Positions 22,701 to 30,922 of a DNA stretch of 38,802 nucleotides are shown in pieces (position 1 is the first letter of the stretch; each line of letters begins with the position of its first letter). Location of the stretch: the NCBI GenBank assembly GCA_028698215.1, contig JAQVDY010000016.1, forward strand, positions 1 through 38,802, written 5' to 3'. This DNA comes from Actinomycetota bacterium. Lineage in GTDB: Bacteria > Actinomycetota > Humimicrobiia > Humimicrobiales > Humimicrobiaceae. The notes beneath the pieces were generated by a model. That model had not been told where the DNA came from. It made no database searches and saw only the letters and a program-made list of their open reading frames with translations. The position numbers were made by a program, and so were the translations under genes.

Positions 22701-24032
22701 CCGGTGTCCTTTAAGAAAGGAGACAGGCGTACCCTTTATATCCCTTATATGAGTGACGGCTCTTATGCCATCCAGGCTGCTTTTAAGAGTGTGGGGATTG
22801 ATTCCGAGGTAATGATTTCTGATGACGAGACCTTGGAGCTGGGACGGAGGCATACCCTGGGCAAAGAGTGCTACCCCTTCATTATTACTACCGGGGATAT
22901 ACTTAAAACCTTAAAATACAATGATCCTGGCCGGTGCGCATTCCTGATGCCCTTAACCTATGGGCCCTGCAGGTTTGGCCAGTATAACCAGCTGCAGAAG
23001 ATAATTATTGCCGAGCAGGGCTATGAAGGGGTGCCCATAGTTTCCCCCGGGGCCCCGGAAAGCTCCCGTTTCTATGAAGAATATGATATGGATAATATCA
23101 GGGGGCTGAGGCTGCTGGGACGGGCCATGCAGGGAGTGTTTACCATGGATAATCTGGATAAAATGGCCAGGAAAGTACGCCCCTATGAAAAACAGGCTGG
23201 ACAGGCTTCCAGCTTGTATGATAAATATCTTAAACAGATCATTGGTTTGCTGGAAACCCAGCCCCATAAGGCTTTGTTCGGGCAATTGGTAGACCTTTTA
23301 GCCCGGGCTCGCCAGGAATTTGAAGCGGTAGAGGTAGAAAAGGCCAAGAAGCCGCTAATCGGGGTGGTGGGAGAGATTTATGTCAGGAACCATCCTTACA
23401 GCAATAATGAGATTGTCAAAAAAGTGGAGCAGCTGGGAGGAGAGGTAGACATACCCACCATATCGGAGTGGCCCAGCCATACCACTGCTACCAGCAAGCT
23501 GGACAATTCCGTAAAACAGGCAGACCTTTGGTATAAAATATTGGGGGCAGCAGGGTTCAATTCCATTATAGGCAGAACCAATGGGGGGCTGGGCTCTTTG
23601 GTATCTGATTATGTAAAAACCATACGCTTTTATGCCCTTAACCGCCTTAACAACCGGATTATAGCTTCTTATTTGAGCAAGCTGGCCAAACCGGTGGAAG
23701 GATTTGTCCGGGATACCGATAATCATGATATTTACCATACCTGGGATGCGGCTGAACCCTATATCATAAAATGGTTCGGGGAAGCAGCCCTGAGTGTGGG
23801 GAAATCAGTTAATTGGATTGAGCAGGGTTTTGATGGAATTATCAATGTAATGCCCTTTACCTGTATGCCGGGCACCATTGTGACTGCTACTTCCAAGAGG
23901 ATAAGGGAAAAATACAAGGTACCCTGGCTGAACCTGGCTTTTGATGGACTGGAGCAGGGCACTACTGAGACCAGGCTGGAAGCTTTCATGTACCAGGCCC
24001 GTCTATATGCTGAGCAAAAGGATGGCAAATAG
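19767..24032 (+). CDS. Double-activase / 2-hydroxyacyl-CoA dehydratase-like fusion protein (BcrAD/BadFG + DUF2229)
   Basis: This is a 1421-residue cytosolic protein. Two tandem ASKHA-fold activase domains occupy about 1-265 and 308-585. Each has an N-terminal phosphate loop (GYDIGSVS, GIDVGSIS), IGGQDSKYI, and a helix-cluster-helix CAAGTGSFL. The likely [4Fe-4S] ligands are Cys124 and Cys163 in copy 1 and Cys433 and Cys472 in copy 2, both spaced 39 residues as in the known activator HgdC. A Cys-rich block (CKGCANHC, GGRC) at about 588-620 leads into a DUF2229/dehydratase-subunit-like region with ETCFPMKAMLGH, LTYGPCRFGQY and FTCMPGTI. Known relatives use ATP to push a low-potential electron into a dehydratase or reductase. 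The target reaction is unknown for this fused type. It appears to be transcribed alone. Confidence 0.85.
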   Translation: MELYIGYDIGSVSVNRAVLDRRHQAIDVLEYTRHQGEPLKVIRKDLSQLLEKYEGDSIRGLAFTGSGGKGVATALKAVFINEIEALMNACRQYMPDASTVIDIGGQDSKYIDLAIGDYAMNELCAAGTGSFLDQQASRFGLSIEEFAQVALKSDNPETIAGRCSVFAKSDMIHLQQEAARDEDIMLGLCYAMARSFKSGIVKGKKFKPPVVFCGGVSNNQAMAAAFKDVLGLPITVPDHNESLGAIGAALSAMSGGKPADRESLRLLDDYIAGLKYERDTFEPLSIQKSELPAYTAEEYEFGTGKVDAYIGIDVGSISTNVVAIDRHKRLIAKCYLRTAGRPIEAVRKGIAIIGQEVGDKITVKGAGTTGSGRYLIGDFVGSDIVINEITAQATAAAAIDKEVDTIFEIGGQDSKYISLENGVVVDFEMNKVCAAGTGSFLEEQSERFNLAIEEFAPIALKAQNPLDLGERCTVFMETNVYSHYQKGAQVDNILAGLAYSIVMNYINRVVARKKIGNKIFFQGAVAFNHAVVAAFEKYLDTKIIVPPHHEVTGAIGTAIAALEHGGDATNFRGFGPISEVSYQQKSFECKGCANHCDIKMVSIEGEKPLYYGGRCEKYEQSNKAKNDIPDYFQDREDILLGTYKPQQRKGAKRVGIPFTMLTYEFYPFWGAYFDNLGLEVVLSDKTNKQIIASGLSSVIAETCFPMKAMLGHIHNLLDKGIDYLFVPTIRDMPAKHHAIKGDRTGSYPCPFVQGIPSIVKAAIDLDGVEVLDPIINFSFEGYAKSRQLQQLGQKIGGGKAAINKAIQAAYQAQNQFYSKLRQRGNEVLADLGPDEPAIVVTSRSYNSCDRSISMDIPNKLRDCGMKVIPLDFLPLETVDLSQQWPNLYWEFGDRIISAAKIIREDARLYPAYLTNFGCGPDSFILQYFEREMDKPFLKIEIDEHTGGAGVVTRCEAFIDSLKNYRKTAHTPGPEPYLAPVSFKKGDRRTLYIPYMSDGSYAIQAAFKSVGIDSEVMISDDETLELGRRHTLGKECYPFIITTGDILKTLKYNDPGRCAFLMPLTYGPCRFGQYNQLQKIIIAEQGYEGVPIVSPGAPESSRFYEEYDMDNIRGLRLLGRAMQGVFTMDNLDKMARKVRPYEKQAGQASSLYDKYLKQIIGLLETQPHKALFGQLVDLLARARQEFEAVEVEKAKKPLIGVVGEIYVRNHPYSNNEIVKKVEQLGGEVDIPTISEWPSHTTATSKLDNSVKQADLWYKILGAAGFNSIIGRTNGGLGSLVSDYVKTIRFYALNRLNNRIIASYLSKLAKPVEGFVRDTDNHDIYHTWDAAEPYIIKWFGEAALSVGKSVNWIEQGFDGIINVMPFTCMPGTIVTATSKRIREKYKVPWLNLAFDGLEQGTTETRLEAFMYQARLYAEQKDGK

Positions 24033-24081
24033 GGGCTGATACGGTGATTTAAGCCCTTATTCATGTTAAAATAGGTACATT

Positions 24082-24717
24082 ATGGAAGCTAGAAGCAATG
24101 GTCTGTTTATAACATTTGAAGGCCTGGATGGCTCCGGTAAGAGCACCCAGATGAAGCTGGCTGAAGACTATCTGAAATCCAAGGGGCTGGCAGTAGTATC
24201 TACCCTGGAACCGGGGGGCACTCCCATAGGGGAAAAGATAAGGGATCTTCTCCTGGACAGGGATAACTTTGAGATGTGTCCCAAGGCGGAAGTGTTTTTA
24301 TTTTTAGCTTCCCGGGCTCAAATTGTATACCAGGTAATTAGGCCTGCCCTTAACCAGAATAAGATAGTGCTGTGTGACCGTTTCTTTGATTCCTCTATTG
24401 CCTATCAGGGAATAGCCCGGGGGCTGGGGCCAGAAAAGATTTTAGAGTTGAGCTTGTGGGCTACAGAAGGTCTGGTGCCCCATCTTACCTTTTTGCTTTC
24501 TGTGGGTACCCCTCAATCGGAGGCCAGGAAAAAGGCCAGGGGCGAAGGCCAGGACCGGCTGGAAGCGCAGGAAGATGATTTCAAGCAGCAGGTTTATAAA
24601 GGTTATTTGCAATTGGCCCGGCAGTTTAAGGACCGTTTTGTGGTAATAGATGGTGAAAAAAGTGTGAGCCAGGTATTCCAGCTGGTTAAGGAAAAGATAG
24701 ATGAGTTGGTGGGATAA
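24082..24717 (+). CDS. tmk: Thymidylate kinase
   Basis: This 211-residue enzyme phosphorylates dTMP to dTDP. The P-loop is FEGLDGSGKST (residues about 12-22). The DRF(F)DSS motif with FDSSIAYQG, and the LEPGGTPIGEKIRDLLL segment, are characteristic. The lid carries basic residues (ARKKARGEGQDRLEAQ). Length is normal. The gene overlaps holB by 17 bp, the common tmk-holB pairing, and opens the long series that reaches thrB. Confidence 0.95.
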   Translation: MEARSNGLFITFEGLDGSGKSTQMKLAEDYLKSKGLAVVSTLEPGGTPIGEKIRDLLLDRDNFEMCPKAEVFLFLASRAQIVYQVIRPALNQNKIVLCDRFFDSSIAYQGIARGLGPEKILELSLWATEGLVPHLTFLLSVGTPQSEARKKARGEGQDRLEAQEDDFKQQVYKGYLQLARQFKDRFVVIDGEKSVSQVFQLVKEKIDELVG

Positions 24718-25714
24718 ATTAAATTTTCTAAAGGACTGGCCCCAGAACCAGCTAAATTTAAAGATGCTGGCATCAATGTTGGAGGGAAAACTGGGCCATG
24801 CTTTCTTGTTTTGGGGTCCTGACCATGATTACCTGTATCAGCTGGCCTTAAGTTTTGCTGCTGCTATAAATTGTCCCCATAAAGGCTGCAGCACCTGCCA
24901 GGTCTGTAAAAATACCATAAAAGGGATACACCCCAACCTGCTTACGGTGGAAGCTGATGGAAATATCCTTACTGTAGATAAAATTAAGCAGATACAGAAT
25001 TTTTGCAGCCTGACTTCTTATAACAGCCAAAAGAAGATAGTGATAGTCAAGGAAGCGGAGCGGTTAAACCAGGAAGCCTCCAATAAGTTTTTAAAAACCC
25101 TGGAAGATCCTCCCGGGCCGCAATGTGTATTTATATTGTTGTGCCAGCAGCCGGGGATGCTGCTTCCCACCATTTATTCCCGGTGCCTGGCTTTTGAGTG
25201 GTCTTTTGATATGAATGCTGAAAATGGGCAGCAGTTTGATGAGTTGGAGCTGATGGTGGAGGCAGGTATGAAAAGAATAATTGGGCAGGATATAGGGGAG
25301 GCACTAAAGCTGGGACAGAAAATTTGCGGATGGCTGGATGGCCAGGGCAGGTCCCTGGCCCAGGAGCAGAAACAGCTTAGCCCTGAAGAGGGCGGTCCTG
25401 ATAAGGCCATGATTAAAAAAAAGGTATCCAGGTTAAACAGGTTGGGCATGGAAAAGGTTTTTGATATAATAGTGGCCTGGCTGGAAGATATGGTAGCGGT
25501 GGTTCTGGGGGCAGGAAGCAAAGTACTGCACTACAGCCAGAATCATGATTTTCTGGATTCCAGCCTTATAGGCATAAAAGCGGACCGGTTGCTAAACCTG
25601 TTGGAATTGGTGGAAGAAAACCGGTATTATTTGAGCCGCTCTATTAACCAGGAGCTGGCTTTGGACACAATATTTTTAGGCCTCAATGAGGCAATAAGAG
25701 GTGAAGCAAAATGA
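24701..25714 (+). CDS. holB: DNA polymerase III delta' subunit
   Basis: This 337-residue clamp-loader subunit works with gamma/tau and delta to place the sliding clamp. The P-loop position is degenerate (FLFWGPDHDYLYQL, no GKT), as is typical of delta', which does not hydrolyse ATP. The zinc-binding Cys cluster CPHKGCSTCQVC is present, followed by IVIVKEAERLNQEASNKFLKTLEDPP and the IYSRC sensor region. The C-terminal third is divergent. The start overlaps tmk by 17 bp and the stop overlaps ricT by 4 bp (ATGA), so translation is probably coupled. Confidence 0.92.
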   Translation: MSWWDKLNFLKDWPQNQLNLKMLASMLEGKLGHAFLFWGPDHDYLYQLALSFAAAINCPHKGCSTCQVCKNTIKGIHPNLLTVEADGNILTVDKIKQIQNFCSLTSYNSQKKIVIVKEAERLNQEASNKFLKTLEDPPGPQCVFILLCQQPGMLLPTIYSRCLAFEWSFDMNAENGQQFDELELMVEAGMKRIIGQDIGEALKLGQKICGWLDGQGRSLAQEQKQLSPEEGGPDKAMIKKKVSRLNRLGMEKVFDIIVAWLEDMVAVVLGAGSKVLHYSQNHDFLDSSLIGIKADRLLNLLELVEENRYYLSRSINQELALDTIFLGLNEAIRGEAK

Positions 25715-26544
25715 AGCCATGTATTGGCATAATATTTAGGAAGAACGGCAGGATACATTATTATGACTGCAATAGCATTTGTGTGGAAGTCGGAGACAAG
25801 GTTATATGCCATGTCAGCGACTCCATTGAAATAGGCGAGGTAGCCAACCCGGTGCAGGATGTGGATGAAGAAGGATTTTCTGAACCTTTGAGCAAGGTTA
25901 TCAGGAAGGCTACCCATTATGACCTATCGGTGGATGAGATCAATAAGAATAAGGAAGCAGAAGGCAGCAAGAAATTTGAGGAGCTGGCTGCCAAGTACAA
26001 GCTGCCCATGAAGCTGGTAGATGTGCATGTCATGTTTGATAAGAGCAAGATGATCTTTTATTTTACTTCTGAAAAGAGGGTTGATTTCAGGGATATGGTA
26101 AAAGAGCTGGCCTCTACTTTTAAGATGCGCATAGAGCTGAGGCAGATAGGGGTAAGGGACGAAGCTAAGATCATTGGCGGGTTGGGACCTTGCGGCAGGA
26201 AATTGTGCTGCAAGAGTTTTTTATCCGATTTTGATTCCATTTCTATCAAGATGGCCAAGGACCAGAACCTGCCCTTAAACCCCCTCAAGATTTCAGGCAT
26301 TTGCGGGCGGCTTATGTGCTGTCTCAAATATGAATACGAAGACTATGAGAAGTTTATGGATAAAGCTCCGGAGAGGGGCACCAGGGTAAGGGTAGACCAG
26401 CATTGCGGCTGTGTATGCGGTTATGAGCCGCTTAAAGGCAGTGTTATCGTAGAACTGGATAATGAGACCAGGAAAACAGTTCCCATAGACCAGATTACCG
26501 TAATAGGCAAAGCTCCGGAATCTGGGGACAGGCAAGAGCAGTAG
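25711..26544 (+). CDS. ricT: PSP1-domain protein RicT (YaaT)
   Basis: This is a 277-residue member of the RicT/YaaT family. In Bacillus it forms a complex with RicA and RicF that carries iron-sulfur clusters and influences RNase Y-dependent mRNA processing. The PSP1 C-terminal domain includes DKSKMIFYFTSEKRVDFRDMVKELA. Two Cys groups, GPCGRKLCC (Cys161, 166, 167) and GICGRLMCC (Cys198, 203, 204), are the conserved candidate cluster ligands. Length is standard. It follows holB with an ATGA overlap, the same neighbours as in Firmicutes, and ends seven bases before a tRNA gene. Confidence 0.93.
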   Translation: MKPCIGIIFRKNGRIHYYDCNSICVEVGDKVICHVSDSIEIGEVANPVQDVDEEGFSEPLSKVIRKATHYDLSVDEINKNKEAEGSKKFEELAAKYKLPMKLVDVHVMFDKSKMIFYFTSEKRVDFRDMVKELASTFKMRIELRQIGVRDEAKIIGGLGPCGRKLCCKSFLSDFDSISIKMAKDQNLPLNPLKISGICGRLMCCLKYEYEDYEKFMDKAPERGTRVRVDQHCGCVCGYEPLKGSVIVELDNETRKTVPIDQITVIGKAPESGDRQEQ

Positions 26545-26551
26545 GCAGTTT

Positions 26552-26627
26552 GCCGATGTAGCTCAATTGGAAGAGCAGCTCATTCGTAATGAGCAGGTTA
26601 CCGGTTCAAATCCGGTCATCGGCTCCA
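26552..26627 (+). tRNA. tRNA-Thr, anticodon CGT (reads ACG)
   Basis: This is a 76-nt cloverleaf. The acceptor stem GCCGATG pairs with CATCGGC. The D stem is GCTC/GAGC. The anticodon stem is GCTCA/TGAGC with loop TTCGTAA, so the anticodon is CGT. The variable loop is AGGTT, and the T arm is ACCGG-TTCAAAT-CCGGT. The discriminator is T and CCA is encoded. It lies seven bases after ricT, and the argS ribosome binding site starts right after the CCA, so it must be cut out of a protein-coding transcript. Confidence 0.95.
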
Positions 26628-26640
26628 GGAAGGAGAAGCA

Positions 26641-28275
26641 TTGATTGTAAGGGATTTATCTTTAAAGCTGAACCAATATGTCCGTGATATGGCCGGCAAG
26701 TCTGCAGAGGGGATATTGGATTCGGTTACCATAGGGGTTCCCAAGAACAAGAAATTTGGGGACCTGTATACCAATGCGGCCATGGTCATGGCCAGGCCTT
26801 TGGGCAAAAACCCCTTAAACATAGCCCAAACCATGGTCAAGGATTTAAGTGAGGCCTGGCCCCAGGCAGAAGGCCTGGAAATTGTCAAACCCGGCTTTAT
26901 CAATTTTAAGCTAAAGGACAGCTTCCTAAAGTCTTGCCTGGCAGAGATTATTACCCAAAGGGAAAAATATGGCCGCAACCAGGAAGGGGCGCAGGCAAAG
27001 GTAAATATTGAATATGTTAGCTCTAATCCTACCGGCAATCTCCATATCGGCCACGGCCGGTGGGGAGTTTTGGGAGATGTGCTGTCCAGCCTTTATGAGG
27101 CCAATGGCTACCAGGTGACCCGTGAATACTATGTTAATGATTACGGCAGCCAGATACAGAAGTTTGGCCAGTGTGCGGCCAGCCTGTATTCCCGCCATTT
27201 TGGCCGGGAACATGATTACCCTGAAGACGGTTATCCCCCGGAAGCAGTATCTGAGGTAGTAGAAAGGGTTATAGAGAGGTATGGCGACCAGTTTACAGCG
27301 GACCTGCCCCGGCTGGAAAAGGTGGCAGTGGAGACCATGATAGAGGTTATCAGGCATACTTTATCCAGCATGGGGGTTAATTTTGATGTATGGTTTAAGG
27401 AAAGCAGCCTGTATGAAAATAATAATTTTGAAAAGGTAATAGATAAGCTGATATATAAAAACCTGGCGTACCGCAAACAGGGGGCGGTATGGTTCAGGTC
27501 CAGTAATTTTGGTGATGATAAAGACAGGGTTATTATTAGGAAGGACGGCCAGCCTACCTATTTTGCTTCCGATATCATGTACCTTATCAATAAGTCAGAA
27601 CGCGGATTTGATAAGATTTTCTATATATGGGGAGCAGACCATCATGGCTATGTGGATAGGCTAATGGCTACCGCCCGGGCTTTGGGCCTGGATGATATGG
27701 AGGTAATAATTATAATAGGCCAGCTGGTAAAGCTGGTAAAAAGCGGGCAGCTGGTTAAGATGTCCCGGAGGAAAGGCAAGGTCTACACTTTAGCTGATTT
27801 GATTGAAGAAGTAGGCCCGGATGCGGTTAGATATTTTTTCGCTGCCAATTCCTTTGATACCTCTATGGATTTTGATATTGATTTGGCTTTGGAGAAGTCC
27901 AGCCAGAACCCGGTTTATTATGTCCAGTATGCCCATGCCAGGATAGAGAGCATACTTAAGAAGGTGGGCACCAGGCAGTTGGAGGATGTGGATTGCAGCC
28001 AGCTGCAATTGGAGTCAGGGGCGGAAAGGGAAATAGCCAAGAAACTGGTATTTTTCCCGGATGAAGTATATAACGGATGCGCTAATAATTCCCCTTATTT
28101 CTTAACCCAGTACCTTTATGGGCTGGCTACTGATTTTCACTATTTCTATAACCATTACCGGGTTATGGAAAATGAGGGGATAAACCAGTCCCGTTTAGGG
28201 CTGGTGCTGTTAACCAAACAGGTATTGTTAAACGGGTTGGAAATGCTGGGCATTAGCGCTCCTTCCCAAATGTAA
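26641..28275 (+). CDS. argS: Arginine--tRNA ligase
   Basis: This 544-residue class I synthetase charges tRNA-Arg. An N-terminal Add-1-like domain (about 1-110) is followed by the catalytic Rossmann fold with NPTGNLHIGHGR (HIGH at 135-138). The KMSKS-equivalent loop is KMSRRKG (residues 373-377). A C-terminal DALR anticodon-binding domain (about 430-544) contains YVQYAHARIESILKK and ends normally. The start is TTG at 26641, preceded by GGAAGGAG, which directly abuts the tRNA-Thr CCA end. Length is close to the usual 550. The next gene, lysA, follows after 24 bases. Confidence 0.95.
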   Translation: MIVRDLSLKLNQYVRDMAGKSAEGILDSVTIGVPKNKKFGDLYTNAAMVMARPLGKNPLNIAQTMVKDLSEAWPQAEGLEIVKPGFINFKLKDSFLKSCLAEIITQREKYGRNQEGAQAKVNIEYVSSNPTGNLHIGHGRWGVLGDVLSSLYEANGYQVTREYYVNDYGSQIQKFGQCAASLYSRHFGREHDYPEDGYPPEAVSEVVERVIERYGDQFTADLPRLEKVAVETMIEVIRHTLSSMGVNFDVWFKESSLYENNNFEKVIDKLIYKNLAYRKQGAVWFRSSNFGDDKDRVIIRKDGQPTYFASDIMYLINKSERGFDKIFYIWGADHHGYVDRLMATARALGLDDMEVIIIIGQLVKLVKSGQLVKMSRRKGKVYTLADLIEEVGPDAVRYFFAANSFDTSMDFDIDLALEKSSQNPVYYVQYAHARIESILKKVGTRQLEDVDCSQLQLESGAEREIAKKLVFFPDEVYNGCANNSPYFLTQYLYGLATDFHYFYNHYRVMENEGINQSRLGLVLLTKQVLLNGLEMLGISAPSQM

Positions 28276-28299
28276 TAATATACGAGAAGGCAGGATTTT

Positions 28300-29616
28300 A
28301 TGTTATTACCTATTACTGCGGTCATAGATGATGGTGGGATGCTGCATATAGGCGGATGCAGTGCAAAAAGTTTGAAGGAAAAGTATGGCACCCCCCTATA
28401 TATTATGGATGTGGCTACTATCAAGAAACAATGCACAGATTATATTTCCAATTTTACCTTTGATGATTTACAAGCAGAGATTATCTATGCCTCCAAGGCT
28501 TTCAGCAGCCTGGCCATATGCCAGCTGGTAGCTTCCCAGGGGTTAAGTGTGGATGTGTCTACCGGAGGGGAGCTTTATATGGCTTTGGCCAGCGGCTTTG
28601 ATCCGGCCAAAATTTATTTCCATGGCAATAACAAATCATGCCAGGAAATAGAATATGGCCTGGAGAGCAATGTGGGCACTTTTATTGTAGACAACTTGGA
28701 AGAGCTGGATCTATTGGCCCGGATGGCCCAGGAGAAAGGCAAAAGACAGAACATATTTTTAAGGATTACTCCGGGAATCAAGGCTTCCACCCATGAGTAT
28801 ATCCAGACCGGTAAAATAGAATCCAAGTTTGGATTTGGGATCCATAAATCCATCGCCAGCCAGGCGGTGAAGCAGGCCTTAAGTTACGGCAGCCTGAACC
28901 TGTCCGGCCTGCACTGCCATATCGGTTCCCAGATCTTTAATCTTTCCAGTTATGAGAAACTGATAGACGTAATGCTTAAATTCATGCATTCGGTAAATAA
29001 TTCTTGGGGGGCCGGACTGGGGCAGCTAAACATAGGGGGAGGATTGGGTATTAGCTATACCCGCCATGATAAGCCTCCCGCCATTGCTGATCTGGCTCAG
29101 CTGGTCCATCATGCAGTTTTAAAATATGGGGCCAGGCATGGGGTTAAATTAAAGAAGATTTACCTGGAACCGGGAAGGTCGATTGTGGGCAATGCCGGGA
29201 TTACCCTGTATGAAGCAGGCACCATAAAGCAGATCCCCCATGTAAAAAATTATTTATCAGTAGATGGGGGGATGTCAGATAATATCCGCCCCATTCTATA
29301 TCAGGCTAAATATGATGCTTTTTTGGCTGAAAGGATGAAGGACAGCACCCCGCAAGCTGCTTATACCATTGTAGGCAAGCATTGTGAGAGCGGGGATATC
29401 CTGATAGAGAACATAGATTTGCCAATTGTAAACAAAGGTGATTTAATTGCAGTTACAGCCACCGGCGCGTACTGTTATTCCATGGCCAGCAATTATAATG
29501 GGCAGACTAAGTGTGCGGTGGTAGCAGTGGAAGAGGGCGCCAGCTGGCCTTGGATAGAGAGACAGACTTATCAAGACTTGGTAGCCCATAACAAGGAGCT
29601 ATATGAATCAAAATAA
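28300..29616 (+). CDS. lysA: Diaminopimelate decarboxylase
   Basis: This 438-residue fold-III PLP enzyme converts meso-diaminopimelate to L-lysine. The PLP lysine is Lys66 in YASKAF. The family blocks are SVDVSTGGELYMAL, SKFGFGI, LHCHIGSQIF, NIGGGLGISY, LEPGRSIVGNAG, HCESGDIL (the Cys of the partner-subunit active site) and TGAYCYSMASNYNG. The start follows GAGAAGGCAGG. The last 14 bp overlap hom, linking lysine and threonine branches in one transcript. Confidence 0.95.
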   Translation: MLLPITAVIDDGGMLHIGGCSAKSLKEKYGTPLYIMDVATIKKQCTDYISNFTFDDLQAEIIYASKAFSSLAICQLVASQGLSVDVSTGGELYMALASGFDPAKIYFHGNNKSCQEIEYGLESNVGTFIVDNLEELDLLARMAQEKGKRQNIFLRITPGIKASTHEYIQTGKIESKFGFGIHKSIASQAVKQALSYGSLNLSGLHCHIGSQIFNLSSYEKLIDVMLKFMHSVNNSWGAGLGQLNIGGGLGISYTRHDKPPAIADLAQLVHHAVLKYGARHGVKLKKIYLEPGRSIVGNAGITLYEAGTIKQIPHVKNYLSVDGGMSDNIRPILYQAKYDAFLAERMKDSTPQAAYTIVGKHCESGDILIENIDLPIVNKGDLIAVTATGAYCYSMASNYNGQTKCAVVAVEEGASWPWIERQTYQDLVAHNKELYESK

Positions 29617-30922
29617 TTACCAGCAGGTTAATATTGGAATAATAGGATTTGGCTATATTGCCAGTGAGGTTTATTCCTTAATCTACAGCCAGGCCGATTA
29701 TATATCCAAAAAGATTGGCAGAAAGCTTAATATCAGCCGCATAGCTGAAAAGGATAAGCAGAAGCTGAAAGGCAATATTCCCGGCCTGTCTTCAGTGGAG
29801 ATAACCAGGGATGCTAATGATATAATTGAAGATGATAGTATTGATATAGTAGTGGAGCTTATAGGGGGCATTGTTCCCGCCTATGACTTTGTATCTAAAG
29901 CCCTAAGCCGGGGCAAGTATGTGGTAACTGCCAATAAGGACCTGATTGCCAATAAGGGCAAAAGGCTGTACGAGCTGGCCCAGGATTCCAATGTGGACAT
30001 ACTGTTTGAGGCCAGTGTAGGGGGAGGTATACCTATTATAGGGCCCATGAAATCATCCTTAGCTTCCAATAATATCCAAAAGATCGTGGGAATTTTAAAC
30101 GGAACCACCAATTATATCTTGACCAGGATGGAAAAGGAGGGCTTGTCTTTTGCCGATGCCCTTAAGATGGCCCAGGATTTGGGTTATGCTGAAAAAGCTA
30201 ATCCCTCTGCCGATATCGAGGGTTATGATGCTGCCTGCAAGCTGGCCATACTGTCTTCCATTGCCTTTAATTCCAGGGTGGTAATGGATGATGTTTACCG
30301 GGAGGGCATTACTTCCATTACTATTGACGATATAAATAATGCCCGGGAGATGGGTTACCGCATTAAATTATTGGCTATAGGCCAGGAGAAAGATTCGGTC
30401 ATCAGCGTGAAGGTACATCCTGCCCTGATACCGGTTAACCATATTTTGGCTTCTATTGAGGACACTTACAATGCTGTATACGTATACGGCAATTATGTGG
30501 GGGAAATAATGAGTTACGGCCGGGGTGCCGGGGATAAGCCTACTGCCAGTTCAGTGGTGGGGGATATTATAAAGGTGGCCCGCCACCTGGACAGGGACCG
30601 TAAAGGTCCTATTTATGGCTGCAGCTGCTTTGAGGATAAGAAGCTAAAGGCTATTGATGAAGATATCAGTAAGTTTTATTTATTGGTTGATGTGGAAGAC
30701 AGGCCGGGAGTCCTGGCCAACATAGCCAGGGTATTCGGGGATTATCAGGTAAGCATAAAATCCATGATCCAGAAACAGTCAGACCTGGATAATACGGCCC
30801 GGCTAATATTTATTACCCATGAAGTATTAAACAGGAACCTGTACCAGTCCATTAAAGAGGTTTCCCGGCTGGATGTAGTACATAAAGTGCTAAATGTCAT
30901 CAGGGTAGAGGACTTGAGCTGA
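29603..30922 (+). CDS. hom: Homoserine dehydrogenase with C-terminal ACT domain
   Basis: This 439-residue enzyme reduces aspartate semialdehyde to homoserine, the branch to threonine and methionine. The N-terminal NAD(P)-binding region has IGIIGFGYIA, where the third Gly of the GxGxxG pattern is Ala. The catalytic domain shows TANKDLIANKG, VGGGIPIIG, GILNGTTNYILTRM and PSADIEGYDAACKLAIL. The C-terminal ACT domain (about 355-439, FYLLVDVEDRPGVLANIARVF) suggests feedback control by threonine. It overlaps lysA by 14 bp and thrC by one base. Confidence 0.95.
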   Translation: MNQNNYQQVNIGIIGFGYIASEVYSLIYSQADYISKKIGRKLNISRIAEKDKQKLKGNIPGLSSVEITRDANDIIEDDSIDIVVELIGGIVPAYDFVSKALSRGKYVVTANKDLIANKGKRLYELAQDSNVDILFEASVGGGIPIIGPMKSSLASNNIQKIVGILNGTTNYILTRMEKEGLSFADALKMAQDLGYAEKANPSADIEGYDAACKLAILSSIAFNSRVVMDDVYREGITSITIDDINNAREMGYRIKLLAIGQEKDSVISVKVHPALIPVNHILASIEDTYNAVYVYGNYVGEIMSYGRGAGDKPTASSVVGDIIKVARHLDRDRKGPIYGCSCFEDKKLKAIDEDISKFYLLVDVEDRPGVLANIARVFGDYQVSIKSMIQKQSDLDNTARLIFITHEVLNRNLYQSIKEVSRLDVVHKVLNVIRVEDLS

